Assembly (NCBI GenBank): GCA_007182875.1
Contig: AP019514.1
Coordinates: 3,968,001-4,032,000, forward strand
Direction: 5' to 3'
DNA from: Vreelandella sulfidaeris
GTDB taxonomy: Bacteria; Pseudomonadota; Gammaproteobacteria; Pseudomonadales; Halomonadaceae
Length of the DNA stretch: 64,000 nt
This document shows positions 10,542 through 19,365 of the stretch, in pieces (position 1 is the first letter of the stretch; the number at the start of each line of letters is the position of its first letter). Both the position numbers and the translations under genes were made by a program. Below the pieces are notes generated by a model that was given only the letters and a program-made list of their open reading frames with translations, was not told where the DNA came from and did no database searches.

Positions 10542-12446
10542 TGCTAGTACCGTGGACCGTGACACCCTGCAGCGTATGCAGACGCTATTAACGCCGTATG
10601 GACGCGATGCACAGCATAGTTGGCACCTACAAAACGTGGGCCTTACCCGTACGTTGCTCCGCACGACTCCCGAAGACAGCCTTGATCAGCAACCTTTATG
10701 GCGCGGGACCGAAAAGTTGGCGCTAGTGTTTGATGGGCGAATCGACAATCGTGATGAGCTTTGTGAAAAGCTGGGGATAGGCACTGAGCAAGCTGCCTTA
10801 ATGGCGGATAGCGAACTGGTTTACCAAGCTTGTCTTCGTTGGGAGACAGCGACTCCTAAGCACTTACTTGGAGACTTCGCAATCGCGTGCTGGCAGCCGC
10901 AACGTCAGCGTTTATGGTTAGCTCGTGACCCGCTCGGCATGCGCCCCTTTACTGGTACCAGCGGGATGATCAAATCGCATTTGCTACGATGCCTAAAGCG
11001 CTTTTCGCGATACCAGGGTTCACTAAAGCGACCAGCGAAGAGCAACTGCATGACTATGTTTGTCTAATACCCATGTCGGGTCCAAAACACTTTTAAAGAT
11101 ATTTATCGCGTTGAAGCGGGGCAGGTGGTTAATTTTGAAAATGGTGAGTTGAACGCTCATTTTATCATCGCTTTGACCCAGAACGTGAAATTCAGCTTGA
11201 AAGTGACGAGGCATATGTTGATGCCCTTCGTGAACATCTTGAACAAGCAGTCAATCGGCGTCTTCGATCAAGCGGGCCTATCGGCGCCGAACTAAGCTCA
11301 GGCTTAGACAGTTCCACCGTGACCGCAACAGCCGCTAAATTGCTGGCCAAGCACAAACAACCGTTAGCGGCCTTCACGGCACTGCCACGCGAAGGATTTG
11401 ATGGCCCAGTTCCCCAGGACGCCATGCCGATGAGTCTGTAGGCGCCAAAGCGTTAGTTCGTCGTTTCGAGAACATTGAGCATATTATAATTCGAACCGGA
11501 GAGGAAACACCGCTTGACCAGCTACAGGAGGCGGTTGAACTGCTTGACCGGCCGCCTCTCAATGCGTGCAATATGGCTTGGTGGATCGCCATTCGCAAGG
11601 ATGCCGCCAAGCGAGGTATCAAAGTTCTGTTGACCGGATCAATGGGAAACTTCAGCATTTCCCATGATGGTTACCCTATTTAGCATGGCTGACACGTAAA
11701 GGGCATTGGTTAACGCTATATAATGTCTATAAAGAGCTTAAGCAGCATCAGCCGACCCTACGATGGCGCAAGTTGGTTAGGCCATGTTTGGCACCGCTAT
11801 TACCCAATTTTTATGGAAGCTGCGGGAAAGCGCTCAAGGTAGGGCTTTAGGATTAAAAATATTCGGCTATCAATCCAGCCTGGTCTAAACAGATGGGTTC
11901 ACAACAACGGGCTAAGCAAGCGGATTTCGATACTAGTTTTCAGCCTGCCTGGCAAGATGCCAACAACGCATCCAAAGCGATCAATAAGATGGAAAATGGT
12001 GACTATAACGCGTTAGCAAACGTCTATGGTCTTGAAATGCGAGATCCTACCGCGGATGTGCGTTTAATTGAGTTTTGTTTAGCTATTCCCGAATCCCAGT
12101 ACCTAGGGGTGGTCAATTTAAATGGCTTCTTAGACGCTTGATGAAGGATGTGCTTCCGCCAGAAATCCTTGATATTAAAACGCGCGGGTTACAGTCAGCC
12201 GACTGGCCAGAGCAAATGGATCGTGCCATACCACAAATACGCGAGGAGCTTGAAAAGCTCAAAGCTCATGGTAGCGCGAGCAATTATTTAGATATTAAAA
12301 GCCTAGAAAAAGCATTAGACGATTGGACCTCTACTGGTGCCTTAAACATCAAGGAAGCGGAACTTCGTTATCGAATCCGTATGTTGCGGGGTTATCAGTG
12401 GGGCGCTTCATACGCTATGCGGATGAGCAAAACGAGTAACAAATAG
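10510..12446 (+). CDS. Lasso cyclase-type asparagine synthetase homologue (lasso C)
   Basis: Lasso C proteins activate an Asp/Glu side chain as an acyl-AMP and close it on the core N-terminus. The N-terminal amidotransferase-like domain starts MSAIAGLIHLD and lacks the Cys2 nucleophile of true glutamine-hydrolysing asparagine synthetases, as is usual for lasso C. It continues LALVFDGRIDNRDELCEKLG. The synthetase domain has the PP-loop SSGLDSSTVTATAAKLL near 11295 and the lasso-C-like DPTADVRLIEFCLAIPESQY near 12045. The C-terminus ends RMLRGYQWGASYAMRMS. The corrected length is about 645 residues, which is normal. Frame changes occur near 10965, 11070, 11160, 11420, 11680, 11810 and 12115. 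The start lies inside the CobT-like gene and the first precursor follows 90 bp downstream, which supports the assignment. Confidence 0.9.
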
Positions 12447-12459
12447 CAATAATTTCATA

Positions 12460-12488
12460 TAGACTAGTTACAAACAACTTACTATAGT
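12460..12488 (+). promoter_or_regulatory. Promoter-like element of lasso precursor 1, with 5' UTR hairpin
   Basis: TAGACT at 12460-12465 and TATAGT at 12483-12488 are separated by exactly 17 bases, a sigma-70-like arrangement. The same pair with the same spacing precedes the second precursor. Downstream, GTTGCC at 12495-12500 can pair with GGCAAC at 12509-12514 to form a small 5' UTR hairpin, followed by AAGGAG at 12524-12529 six bases before the ATG. Duplication of the whole arrangement makes a functional promoter likely. Confidence 0.65.
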
Positions 12489-12535
12489 GGTGTCGTTGCC
12501 ACATTTGAGGCAACTATTAACCTAAGGAGATCGAA

Positions 12536-12678
12536 ATGCTACATACAGATCGCAAAACTTATAATGCCCTGCGCTGCAAGAGCTGGGCGCAATGAAAGAC
12601 ATTACCGAAGGCGGTAACCAGAGCTTTGCTGAGTCGCTTGGTGGCCAAGACGGTACTGCGTTTGATGTCGCGTCCTAA
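12536..12678 (+). CDS. Lasso peptide precursor 1 (A1), 47 aa after one-base correction
   Basis: As written, the ATG frame hits a stop after 19 codons. Restoring one C in the CCC-type run near 12567 gives a 47-residue precursor. The leader carries the B1-binding signature YxxPxLxxLG as YNAPALQELG, followed by AMKDITE with the conserved Thr two residues before the cleavage site. The predicted 22-residue core starts GGNQSFAESL and ends DGTAFDVAS. Gly26 would be core residue 1 and Glu33 core residue 8, which would give an eight-residue macrolactam ring. The 14-residue tail has few bulky residues apart from one Phe. The gene lies between the cyclase and B1/B2 genes. Precursor identity is well supported by leader and context; the lasso fold and ring size are inferred. 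Confidence 0.88.
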
Positions 12679-12706
12679 TTAATTTAGGAAATTGACATCA
12701 TAAGCG

Positions 12707-12740
12707 GTTACCGCATACCACTCACGTGGCATGCGGTTAC
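12707..12740 (+). terminator. Hairpin after precursor 1 (terminator or attenuator)
   Basis: A 15-base arm at 12707-12721 and its partner at 12726-12740 flank a four-base loop. The CCGCATACCAC arm pairs with GTGGCATGCGG using one G-U pair. An AT-rich stretch with a T run follows at about 12741-12757. It probably ends or weakens transcription after the precursor and so sets a high precursor-to-enzyme ratio. An analogous hairpin follows precursor 2. Confidence 0.7.
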
Positions 12741-13327
12741 ACTATTTATAATTTTTCCCTTCTCTCTTCCACCCTCTTCGTTCCAGCCTATGTACTCAAT
12801 GAGATACTGCCGATGACAACTGACGGTATTAACTCAACGTACGGAGCAAATAGTTAGCAGACTGCATCGTCTGACAGAACTGGTTTCAGCTTTTCGCATA
12901 TCAATCTCTGCTCATGTCTATGCTTTTGCTCTAAATTAGGGAGTACTAGCGCTGTTTCAACTCCTCTCATACAAACTCTCCATCACAAACTCTCCATCAC
13001 AAACTCCGAGTAGGCATTTTGATACGGTTACGGTCGATGGGAGGCAGAAAACTCAAACATTGCCTTCAAGACGAACTGAGTGCCTTAATTACAGATGCTG
13101 AGCTGGGGTTTGTCATTATTCTTGGATGGTAAAGCCAAAGGGTTAATAATCCCTGGAAACCCCTACCGCCACCGTTCTTACAAAATGTCAGGCCCAGGAG
13201 CATGGGGAACTGACGAATTAGGTGGTGCTAGGCTGTGTAGAAAACCCAATTTTTTTAAGTGTTTGACGCATCTCCTAATACTCTAGGGATGAATTTAAAA
13301 ACTAGTAAAAATTGTAACAAATAAGTG
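12741..13327. other. Spacer between the two precursor cassettes
   Basis: No gene is supported here. Short direct repeats of ACAAACTCTCCATC occur twice in tandem at 12971-12998, with a partial third copy to about 13007. An open frame at 13095-13286 has no recognisable features, shadows no real gene and lacks a good ribosome-binding site. The spacer probably arose when a precursor cassette was duplicated. Confidence 0.5.
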
Positions 13328-13356
13328 TAGACGTGTAACAAAGAAGTTACTATAGT
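13328..13356 (+). promoter_or_regulatory. Promoter-like element of lasso precursor 2, with 5' UTR hairpin
   Basis: TAGACG at 13328-13333 and TATAGT at 13351-13356 have a 17-base spacer, matching the layout before precursor 1. TTGTTGC at 13361-13367 pairs with GCAACAA at 13378-13384 as a seven-base-pair 5' UTR stem. AAGGAG at 13392-13397 lies six bases before the ATG at 13404. Hairpin position and ribosome-binding site are conserved between the cassettes while stem sequences differ in a compensatory way, which suggests the structure matters. Confidence 0.65.
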
Positions 13357-13403
13357 GAAATTGTTGCAAGACGGCTGGCAACAACCAATTTAAGGAGATC
13401 AAT

Positions 13404-13545
13404 ATGTTACAAACGGATCGCAAATCTTATGAAGCCCAACACTCCAAGAGCTAGGTGTGATGAAGGACATTACCGAGCAAGGAATGTACCAAACGCTGAT
13501 TCACCGAATGGTTTAGATGGCACTGCATTTGTACCAGGCTCTTGA
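13404..13545 (+). CDS. Lasso peptide precursor 2 (A2), 47 aa after two-base correction
   Basis: Two single-base deletions, near 13430 (CCC run) and near 13482 (GGAA), hide this gene. Restoring them gives 47 residues, the same length as precursor 1. The leader MLQTDRKSYEAPTLQELG is nearly identical to that of precursor 1 and continues VMKDITE with the conserved Thr. The core region reads QGNVPNADSPNGLDGTAFVP and ends GS. Asp33 takes the place of Glu33 in precursor 1. Residue 26 is Gln rather than Gly, so the ring would either start at Gln26 (eight residues) or at Gly27 (seven residues); the base near 13482 must be verified first. The DGTAF tail motif is shared by both peptides. Confidence 0.8.
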
Positions 13546-13563
13546 TTTAGGATAATAGTTTTG

Positions 13564-13606
13564 ACAAAGCAGCACCCGCATGCCACTCCTGTGGCATGCG
13601 GCTTTG
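13564..13606 (+). terminator. Hairpin after precursor 2 (terminator or attenuator)
   Basis: CCGCATGCCAC at 13576-13586 pairs perfectly with GTGGCATGCGG at 13591-13601 around a TCCT loop. Outer CAAAGC/GCTTTG bases extend the stem. Only a weak T-rich stretch follows, so partial read-through into B1 and B2 is likely. The inner arms are nearly the same sequence as in the hairpin after precursor 1. Confidence 0.7.
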
Positions 13607-13719
13607 TTGCATATCACAAAATTATTACGATGAAATTTTTATAATTTTATGTAATTGTAATCTTTTATTTAACATTACTTCTTCCCCTAACATTATAAGT
13701 GGACAATGAAGCTATTACC

Positions 13720-14013
13720 ATGACAACGATGACACTCTCTTCAACCACACTTTTACAACGCAACCCCGACATGGTCGCTGCCAACCTTGACGGTGATCTA
13801 GTCATGATGAATGAGAAACTCGGCCGCTATTACGGCATTTCCGGTGTTGGTGCACGTGCTTGGGAATTACTGGAAACACCGGCAAGCATAGATGACTTGG
13901 TGGCTAATCTTTGCCAGGAGTACGACATTGATAGCGATACCTGTCATCAGGATATAGCTCGGTTCGCCCATGACCTTATGAAGGTCAACTTGATTGAGCC
14001 AGTCGAGAAGTAA
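13720..14013 (+). CDS. PqqD-like leader-binding protein (lasso B1)
   Basis: This PqqD/RRE-fold protein of 97 residues is intact as sequenced. Lasso B1 proteins bind the YxxPxLxxLG leader and deliver it to the B2 protease and the cyclase. Family features are LQRNPDMVAANLDGDLVMMN, then LGRYYGISGVGARAWELLE (the usual Y-x-L/I-N/S-x-x-G...W-E-L segment), SIDDLVANLCQEYDID and a terminal LMKVNLIEPVEK. A GTG at 13699 is in the same frame, but ATG 13720 gives the start expected for the family. The B2 gene starts seven bases after the stop. No strong ribosome-binding site is visible before either start. Confidence 0.9.
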   Translation: MTTMTLSSTTLLQRNPDMVAANLDGDLVMMNEKLGRYYGISGVGARAWELLETPASIDDLVANLCQEYDIDSDTCHQDIARFAHDLMKVNLIEPVEK

Positions 14014-14020
14014 GGCTCGC

Positions 14021-14508
14021 GTGTTTAACGACGCTAAATCAATTGGCGGCAAGGCGCTGAGCTTTTTCCGCAAACCCGCTTTACACAGTGTTGGTTTGTA
14101 CCGGTTTGGCTAATGCTGGGCATTAGCCGGCTGCTGATTATTACGGTTACCTTCCGCCGCTTGGCCCCATATCTTGGTGAGCCTGTAGGCTTATGCGCCT
14201 ACTCGCATATTTTAACAAGCAAACAAGAGGAGCAAGCATTACGCATTGCGCGTGTAATCCGTGTAGCTGCACGCTATTGCCCTGGGTTGCCAATTGCTTT
14301 CCTCAAGCGATTACAGCGCGTCTACTACTGGGTTTCTACCGCATCCCTATTCACTTTATTTCGGTCTTTGCCGGGATTCAGACACTAACGAATTTAAAGC
14401 ACACGCTTGGGTAACCGCAGGGCGTATACCCGTTTCCGGGGTCAAAGCTTTCAGCACTACACCTTCGTAGGCTGCTATTTAAGTACTGAGTGCACCACCG
14501 CTAAATGA
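14021..14508 (+). CDS. Lasso B2 transglutaminase-like leader peptidase
   Basis: B2 proteins are papain/transglutaminase-fold cysteine proteases that remove the leader. The proposed start is GTG at 14021, with AAGTAAGG just upstream and the B1 stop seven bases before. Frame changes near 14090, 14285, 14370 and 14450 restore about 162 residues, a normal length. The catalytic Cys lies in CPWVANCFPQAITARLLL and the catalytic His in FKAHAWVTAGRIPVSG. The C-terminus reads FQHYTFVGCYLSTE. An N-terminal LGEPVGLCAYSHI segment precedes the protease core as in other B2 proteins. Together with B1, C and two precursors this completes a minimal lasso pathway, although all but B1 need base corrections. Confidence 0.87.
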
Positions 14509-14983
14509 CCGGCTAGTGGCTTTCTTAAGCCTTAACTTGCCAGCGCCGCGCCCCTTATTGGAATAAAATCAAAGAGCTTATGTAGATGTATATTTTGTCG
14601 ATATGATGTAATATTTTCAAGTTACTCCTAATATTGCTTTATTGATCCGTCGCTTTTAGTAAATACTGTCGTTTCAAGCTTAGGCAATTTCATTGCGACC
14701 GCTTTGCCATGAAAATGTGATCACAAAACTGGTAGCAACACCAGTGCCTTGGTGATTTTAGCATGCTACCCTTAGCCGCTACGTAGAATTGATTATAGAA
14801 AATTAATTTTGCAAAATTATAATTTATCCCACCCTAGCAATACTTAATAAAATTTAGTTAACACATTATAAATTACTTACCAATTAATTTTTTAATTTTT
14901 CCTCGCATAAAAGAAATAGTTTTCTCTAATCTAAACCAAGCATTTTGCTTGTAAAACTAACGTTAGTCTCAGGGATGAGATCA
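14509..14983. other. AT-rich convergent intergenic region
   Basis: This gap lies between the end of the B2 gene and the convergent end of the glycosyltransferase-like gene. No gene, repeat or clear terminator was recognised. The base composition falls abruptly after about 14570, marking a change of DNA type. Confidence 0.4.
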
Positions 14984-16045
14984 TTATAAAAAATCAATCA
15001 ATTTACTTGCGCCTATTTTTACTTCATGATTTTGATTGAAAACATCAATCACCCACTCTTTATAAAACTAGGATTTTCTTTACCATCTAGGTAATTAAAA
15101 AACATTCAAAGCTTTTCTGCATCAATTCCATCATGGATACTCAGCCGGGGAGAAAAATTCTTATGAAATGCTTTATTATAATTTTTTCTGTAGTAAAACA
15201 AGGTATTTCAGACCCTTTAAGGAAAGAAAACAAATTTCCCGTAAGACATTCCTTCCATATAGCTTCTACCAGTACCTATCACTACATCTGAATACCGTAT
15301 GAGTTCCGAAGCTTCAATACAATATTCAGGCGTTACAAATAATTTAATATTTTTACAATCCTTGACTATTTCTTCTATTTCTAACAATACTGCTTCATCT
15401 TCTACATAACCCACGATAGCTAAAAACGTTATCAGAACCATATTTAATTTGAATGCGATTAAGTAAAGCTATGCTCTGCTTAATACTATCTCTATACGCT
15501 TTACCAATCCTTGAAATTCTTAATAGTTTAATACAATCGTCGCCGCTACCTTCAAAGGGATTTAGTCTTTTATTTTCGCTAGTTTCGATGGTACCGATAC
15601 TCGATTAGCGATCAAAGCTAGCTTTTAGGCTTAGTAAGCAATCTCTTACTTAAAAGATCGAAGTCCTCTCCATGAAACACAATCATATGTTTATATACAG
15701 GTGAGTATACTTTTAATGCGCCCCCCGGGTTTGGTTACTACTAGAGGAATTTTAAATTCTGCAGCTGTTTTATTCGCAAATATTGCTGAATTGTTATCAT
15801 AAGCATGAATTATTGTCGGTTCAAAAACATTAAATCTTCTTTAGGGTTGAACTTATCGACCTCATTAACACTAATTTTAATAAAATCTACGTTTTCTTTA
15901 TTTTTATATACATCAGGAAAAAATCACCTACTACAACGATTTTATATAATACGGGAATTTCTTTTGCCAAATTTAGAAGAGAGTAATAATGTCCACCATT
16001 ACCTGTATTAATACCTGAAAAACAGCCAATAAAAAAAACAACCAT
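14984..16045 (-). CDS. Putative glycosyltransferase, frameshifted
   Basis: This is a gene of about 350 codons read with several frame corrections. It starts MVVFFIGCFSGINTGNGGHY, followed by YSLLNLAKEIPVLYKIVVVG, which is like the N-terminal Rossmann fold of a family 4-like glycosyltransferase. A C-terminal segment reads IRYSDVVIGTGRSYMEGMSY, where a sugar-nucleotide-binding loop would lie. It ends YKEWVIDVFNQNHEVKIGA and a few more residues at 14984. It lies 12 bases after the MurB-like gene in the same direction and is AT-rich like its neighbours. The family call is tentative because no diagnostic catalytic motif is complete. Confidence 0.5.
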
Positions 16046-16056
16046 ATATCCTCTCT

Positions 16057-17016
16057 TTACTTTGAATTATTTAAATAGTCTATCGGAAGCTTTTCCCCAT
16101 GAGGAGTAACATAAAAGGCTTCAGGCTCCATATAATGACCAGTGCTATTTTTAACTTCTAGGCTGATTTCAGCAATAAGTTTTAAAATATTACTTGCAGT
16201 CGCACCTCCTGTATTTACTATAAAATTAGCATGTTGTAGTGAAACTTGCGCTCCACCTTGCCTCCTCCCTTTAAAACCTAACTTTTCTATGATTAGTCCA
16301 GGCGATCCAATCTCAGCATACATTTCAGGGTTGCTTTTAAACACGGATCCACAGCTGGGTAGTTTACGAGGAAATTTACGACTACGATCAGCTAATATAG
16401 CAAGCATATCTTGACGAATATTAGAGAGTTTCCCCGGACTAAACTTGAGCGTTACCGATGTAATCACTTCATTATTAGCTTGATAAATCGAATTACGGTA
16501 GGAGAAGTTACACTCACTAGCAAAGCGGTGAAAGATGTTGCCAGTGGTATCAACACTTTCAACACTCACCACGTTGCTACCAATACCTTTTCGCTGGCTA
16601 CCACCGTTCATGCACACTAGTCCTCCTAGCGTGCCTGGAATACCACAGATATGTTCTCCCCGTCAATCCTGCCAGCATCAGCCGCCGAGCTAGACTTGGC
16701 ACCCACACACCAGCTTGTACGTGCACTATGTTGCTGTACATAGTGAGTTGCGAAAGACGGTTACCTAACTGAACGCAGGGTGCACGGAGCCCTTCATCTG
16801 AAAACAGCAAGTTACTAGTAGAACCAATCGTGAAATGGTGAATACTATTACGATAAAACCAACTACGTAGATCGGCTACCTGTTTTGTCGTTGATGGGCG
16901 AATTAATATATCAGCCTTCCCGCCGACACCCACTGACTAATTTCTGCCAGTGATACATTTTGCAGGACGCCCCCAGGACAAATTTTACTTAACTCAGCAA
17001 CATTTATTCGCTCCAT
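16057..17016 (-). CDS. MurB-like UDP-N-acetylenolpyruvoylglucosamine reductase paralogue
   Basis: MurB reduces the enolpyruvyl ether made by MurA to the lactyl ether of UDP-MurNAc, using FAD and NADPH. The start ATG at 17016 overlaps the MurA-like gene by 13 bp. FAD-domain signatures are TMGVGGKADILIRPS-like sequence and FTIGSTSNLLFSDEG. The catalytic Ser/Lys region reads LPSCGSVFKSNPEMYAE, matching SCGSxFKNP, and MEPEAFYV supplies the late conserved Glu. The corrected length of about 320 residues is near normal. Frames shift near 16610, 16660 and 16930. Gene order and AT-rich composition place it in the surface-glycan block rather than with cell-wall genes, so it is probably a dedicated paralogue. 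It could supply a lactyl-bearing sugar to the polysaccharide. Confidence 0.82.
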
Positions 17017-18261
17017 TGCGCGCTTACACCTAGTGATGCTAGTTTTCTGGCAAATTATTGTAGCCTCTTAAAGCAAGTTCTACCCCATTAATCTGGCTTG
17101 CTCCTTCACTACAAATCGCGGCCATTATCTGAGCCATGCTCCCCTTAGATCAGTAGACTCAGCTTGCGCACCTAGCAATGTATTAGGGCCATGTACTATG
17201 ATTTTACCGGGCTCAGCCTTTACCGCATTATGCGCAAATTTGTTAAGCTCCTGTGCATATGCAATACGCTGGGGATAGCGATAGTCAAATATAGTAGAGC
17301 GGCCATTTGCAAGAGCCCTAGGAATGTATAAAACGACTGCATGTCTGATATTACACCTGGGTGAGTACCGTAGCTAATTCGAAGGGCTGGATTCCATGTG
17401 GGCCAATGCAGTCAGGCGATACCATGACAGTATTACTGTTTTAAATAGATCTATACCTGCATCTCGCAGGTGGATTAAAGGGACCTCCATAGTTTCAAAG
17501 GTACGTTTTAATTAGCACAGTACCTCTAGTTACCGCAGCTAATATAATCCATGTTAATGCTTCAATTCGGTCAGGCATTATGCTGAACGAAGCACCACGC
17601 AGCAAGCTTCCAGCCCCTTGTATGCGTATATGACTACTCTTCTTGTACTATATTCGCCCCCATTTCTCTTAGAAACAGAATAAGATCGCTTACTTCTGGA
17701 GTTATGTAAGCATTACGAATTAACGTTTCACCCTTAGCAACTGCTGCACACATTAAAGCGTTTTCAGTACCACCGACTGTAGAAATAGGGAAATCAACTA
17801 CTCCCTGTGAGTTCGCCTTCTACCAAAATGTATTCGGGCCACTCTTCGACCTTACAACCAAGCTGCTTCCAAACCATTAAATGGAGATCGTAGCCACGGC
17901 TACCTATCTTACATCCGCCAGGATAAGGTATTTTCACTTTCTTATTATGAGCTAGTGCACCTGCAGCAAGTAAGTAAGTCGTACGAATTGGCAAATCAAA
18001 ATCTACGATTTTATCTGTCGAGATTGAAGAAGCTGACAACTCAATCTCTGAGCTAGCAAAATTTTCTTCAATACAAGCTCCCATCATTCGCATAAATTTT
18101 ATTTTAGCTTTCACATCTTCCAATAAAAGAGGAAAGTTACGCAACGTAATTTGCCCTGAAGAAAGGAGCGCTGCAGCAAGCACACGTGTTGCACTGTTTT
18201 TAGCACCACTAACAGCAACTGTGCCATTAAGAGCTTGAGGCCCTGATATAACCACCTTCAT
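17004..18261 (-). CDS. MurA-like UDP-GlcNAc 1-carboxyvinyltransferase paralogue
   Basis: MurA transfers enolpyruvate from PEP to UDP-GlcNAc. The N-terminus reads [20 protein letters not shown] followed by [13 protein letters not shown], the usual KN substrate-binding segment. The catalytic-Cys loop is present as [20 protein letters not shown], equivalent to PGGCxIGxRPxDLH. Later pieces include [16 protein letters not shown] and [18 protein letters not shown]. The C-terminus overlaps the MurB-like start. The stretch at 17010-17790 needs repeated frame corrections. A GTG lies nine bases upstream at 18270, but ATG 18261 fits the family start. It is followed directly by the murB-like gene, giving a murA-murB pair inside a glycan locus, which is unusual. 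An essential cell-wall copy presumably lies elsewhere. Confidence 0.8.
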
Positions 18262-19365
18262 GAACTTCACCCTCGATTATCAAATAAAATTAATTTCTTA
18301 ACATCAATAGCTATAATCACATTAAAATCCAGCTCTATTTCTTACTTTATAATCTTCGATTAAAAATATAATGCGAAGCGCATAAACAAATATACAGATT
18401 AATTTGTAAATAAATATAGTAGACAAACACTAATTACATACGTTCCATATCATTAAAAAGATACCACTCGTTTTTTGTAAGCTTCAGATAAAGTAGAACT
18501 TAAGCTCCGACGACCAGCTTCTCTTGTGGGGCCATGCCCCCTAGCGGCATGTTCGATTGCTCCCCATTAAATGTTCATTACCATCTTATTAACTATTGCA
18601 GCACTTTCTCAATAGAATAAAACAGCTATAGGGCTAGTTAGTTATAATGTGCGATGGGGATGTAGCGCTCACAGTCAGATTTTGCTGCGGGGCTTACCCC
18701 AACATTAGAAGTTCGATCAATGCCCGCATGATATACTCAGTAGATAGGGACCGGTCCAGCTCAATCAGATGCTCTCCACCGATCAAGTTAAATACCCTTT
18801 AGCTACAGCTTTTCTCTAACTATTCGTGCATGAATTTTATAAAGCAACTGGGTCTAATGAGCGCGGACTATACAACTAACTCTGATTTCTCGTGTGCCAG
18901 TCACTTGTAAAACTAGATACCCCAGTCTAGAGCCAGTTCTCAGTAGTTATGATAGGCGATTTAGTGGTTCTAGAGATAATCATTAGCGTTATGTAAGTAA
19001 AGAAGTTACAGACCAAATTCCCATTTGCGCTGATATTAGCTAACCGTTCCATCTGTCTAGGGATCTCGATATTTTCAATCATAAGTTTTGCTTAATTCAG
19101 ACAGTAGGACTCACTGTCAATGGAATTAAGTAAACGTAGCAAGAGCTATAGCAGAGACGGAGCGTCACTTTTAGGATGTTTTAAGATTATAAAACTAGCT
19201 ATCAGGAAAGCGTAATGCCTTAATATGTATATTTTTCTTTTTTACATAAAAATCTACTCTTTCTCGCTCTAATTTTGTGAGGATTAACGGCCAATTCACA
19301 TATGATATTAATATTCTAAAAACAATAATGAAGTCGTAGTAAAGAAAACCAAAGCCACGAAAGAA
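18262..19365. other. Long AT-rich region without a recognised gene
   Basis: About 1.1 kb lies between the ATP-grasp and murA-like genes, which point the same way. No frame of useful length shows family features on either strand. A 52-codon minus-strand frame starting MIENIEIPRQMERLANISAN near 19083 is the only protein-like piece, and I do not recognise it. The size is right for a decayed gene, but I cannot name one. No tRNA or clear terminator was found. Confidence 0.4.

Noticed and set aside
12971..13007. Possible CRISPR-like short repeats
   Set aside because: The 14-bp copies are directly adjacent with no spacers, and only two and a half copies exist.
13095..13286. 63-residue open frame between the two lasso precursors
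   Set aside because: No leader motif, no family features, no ribosome-binding site; it lies in the spacer of a duplicated cassette.
18262..19365. Named pseudogene in the 1.1-kb gap upstream of murA
   Set aside because: No fragment could be matched to a family with any confidence.
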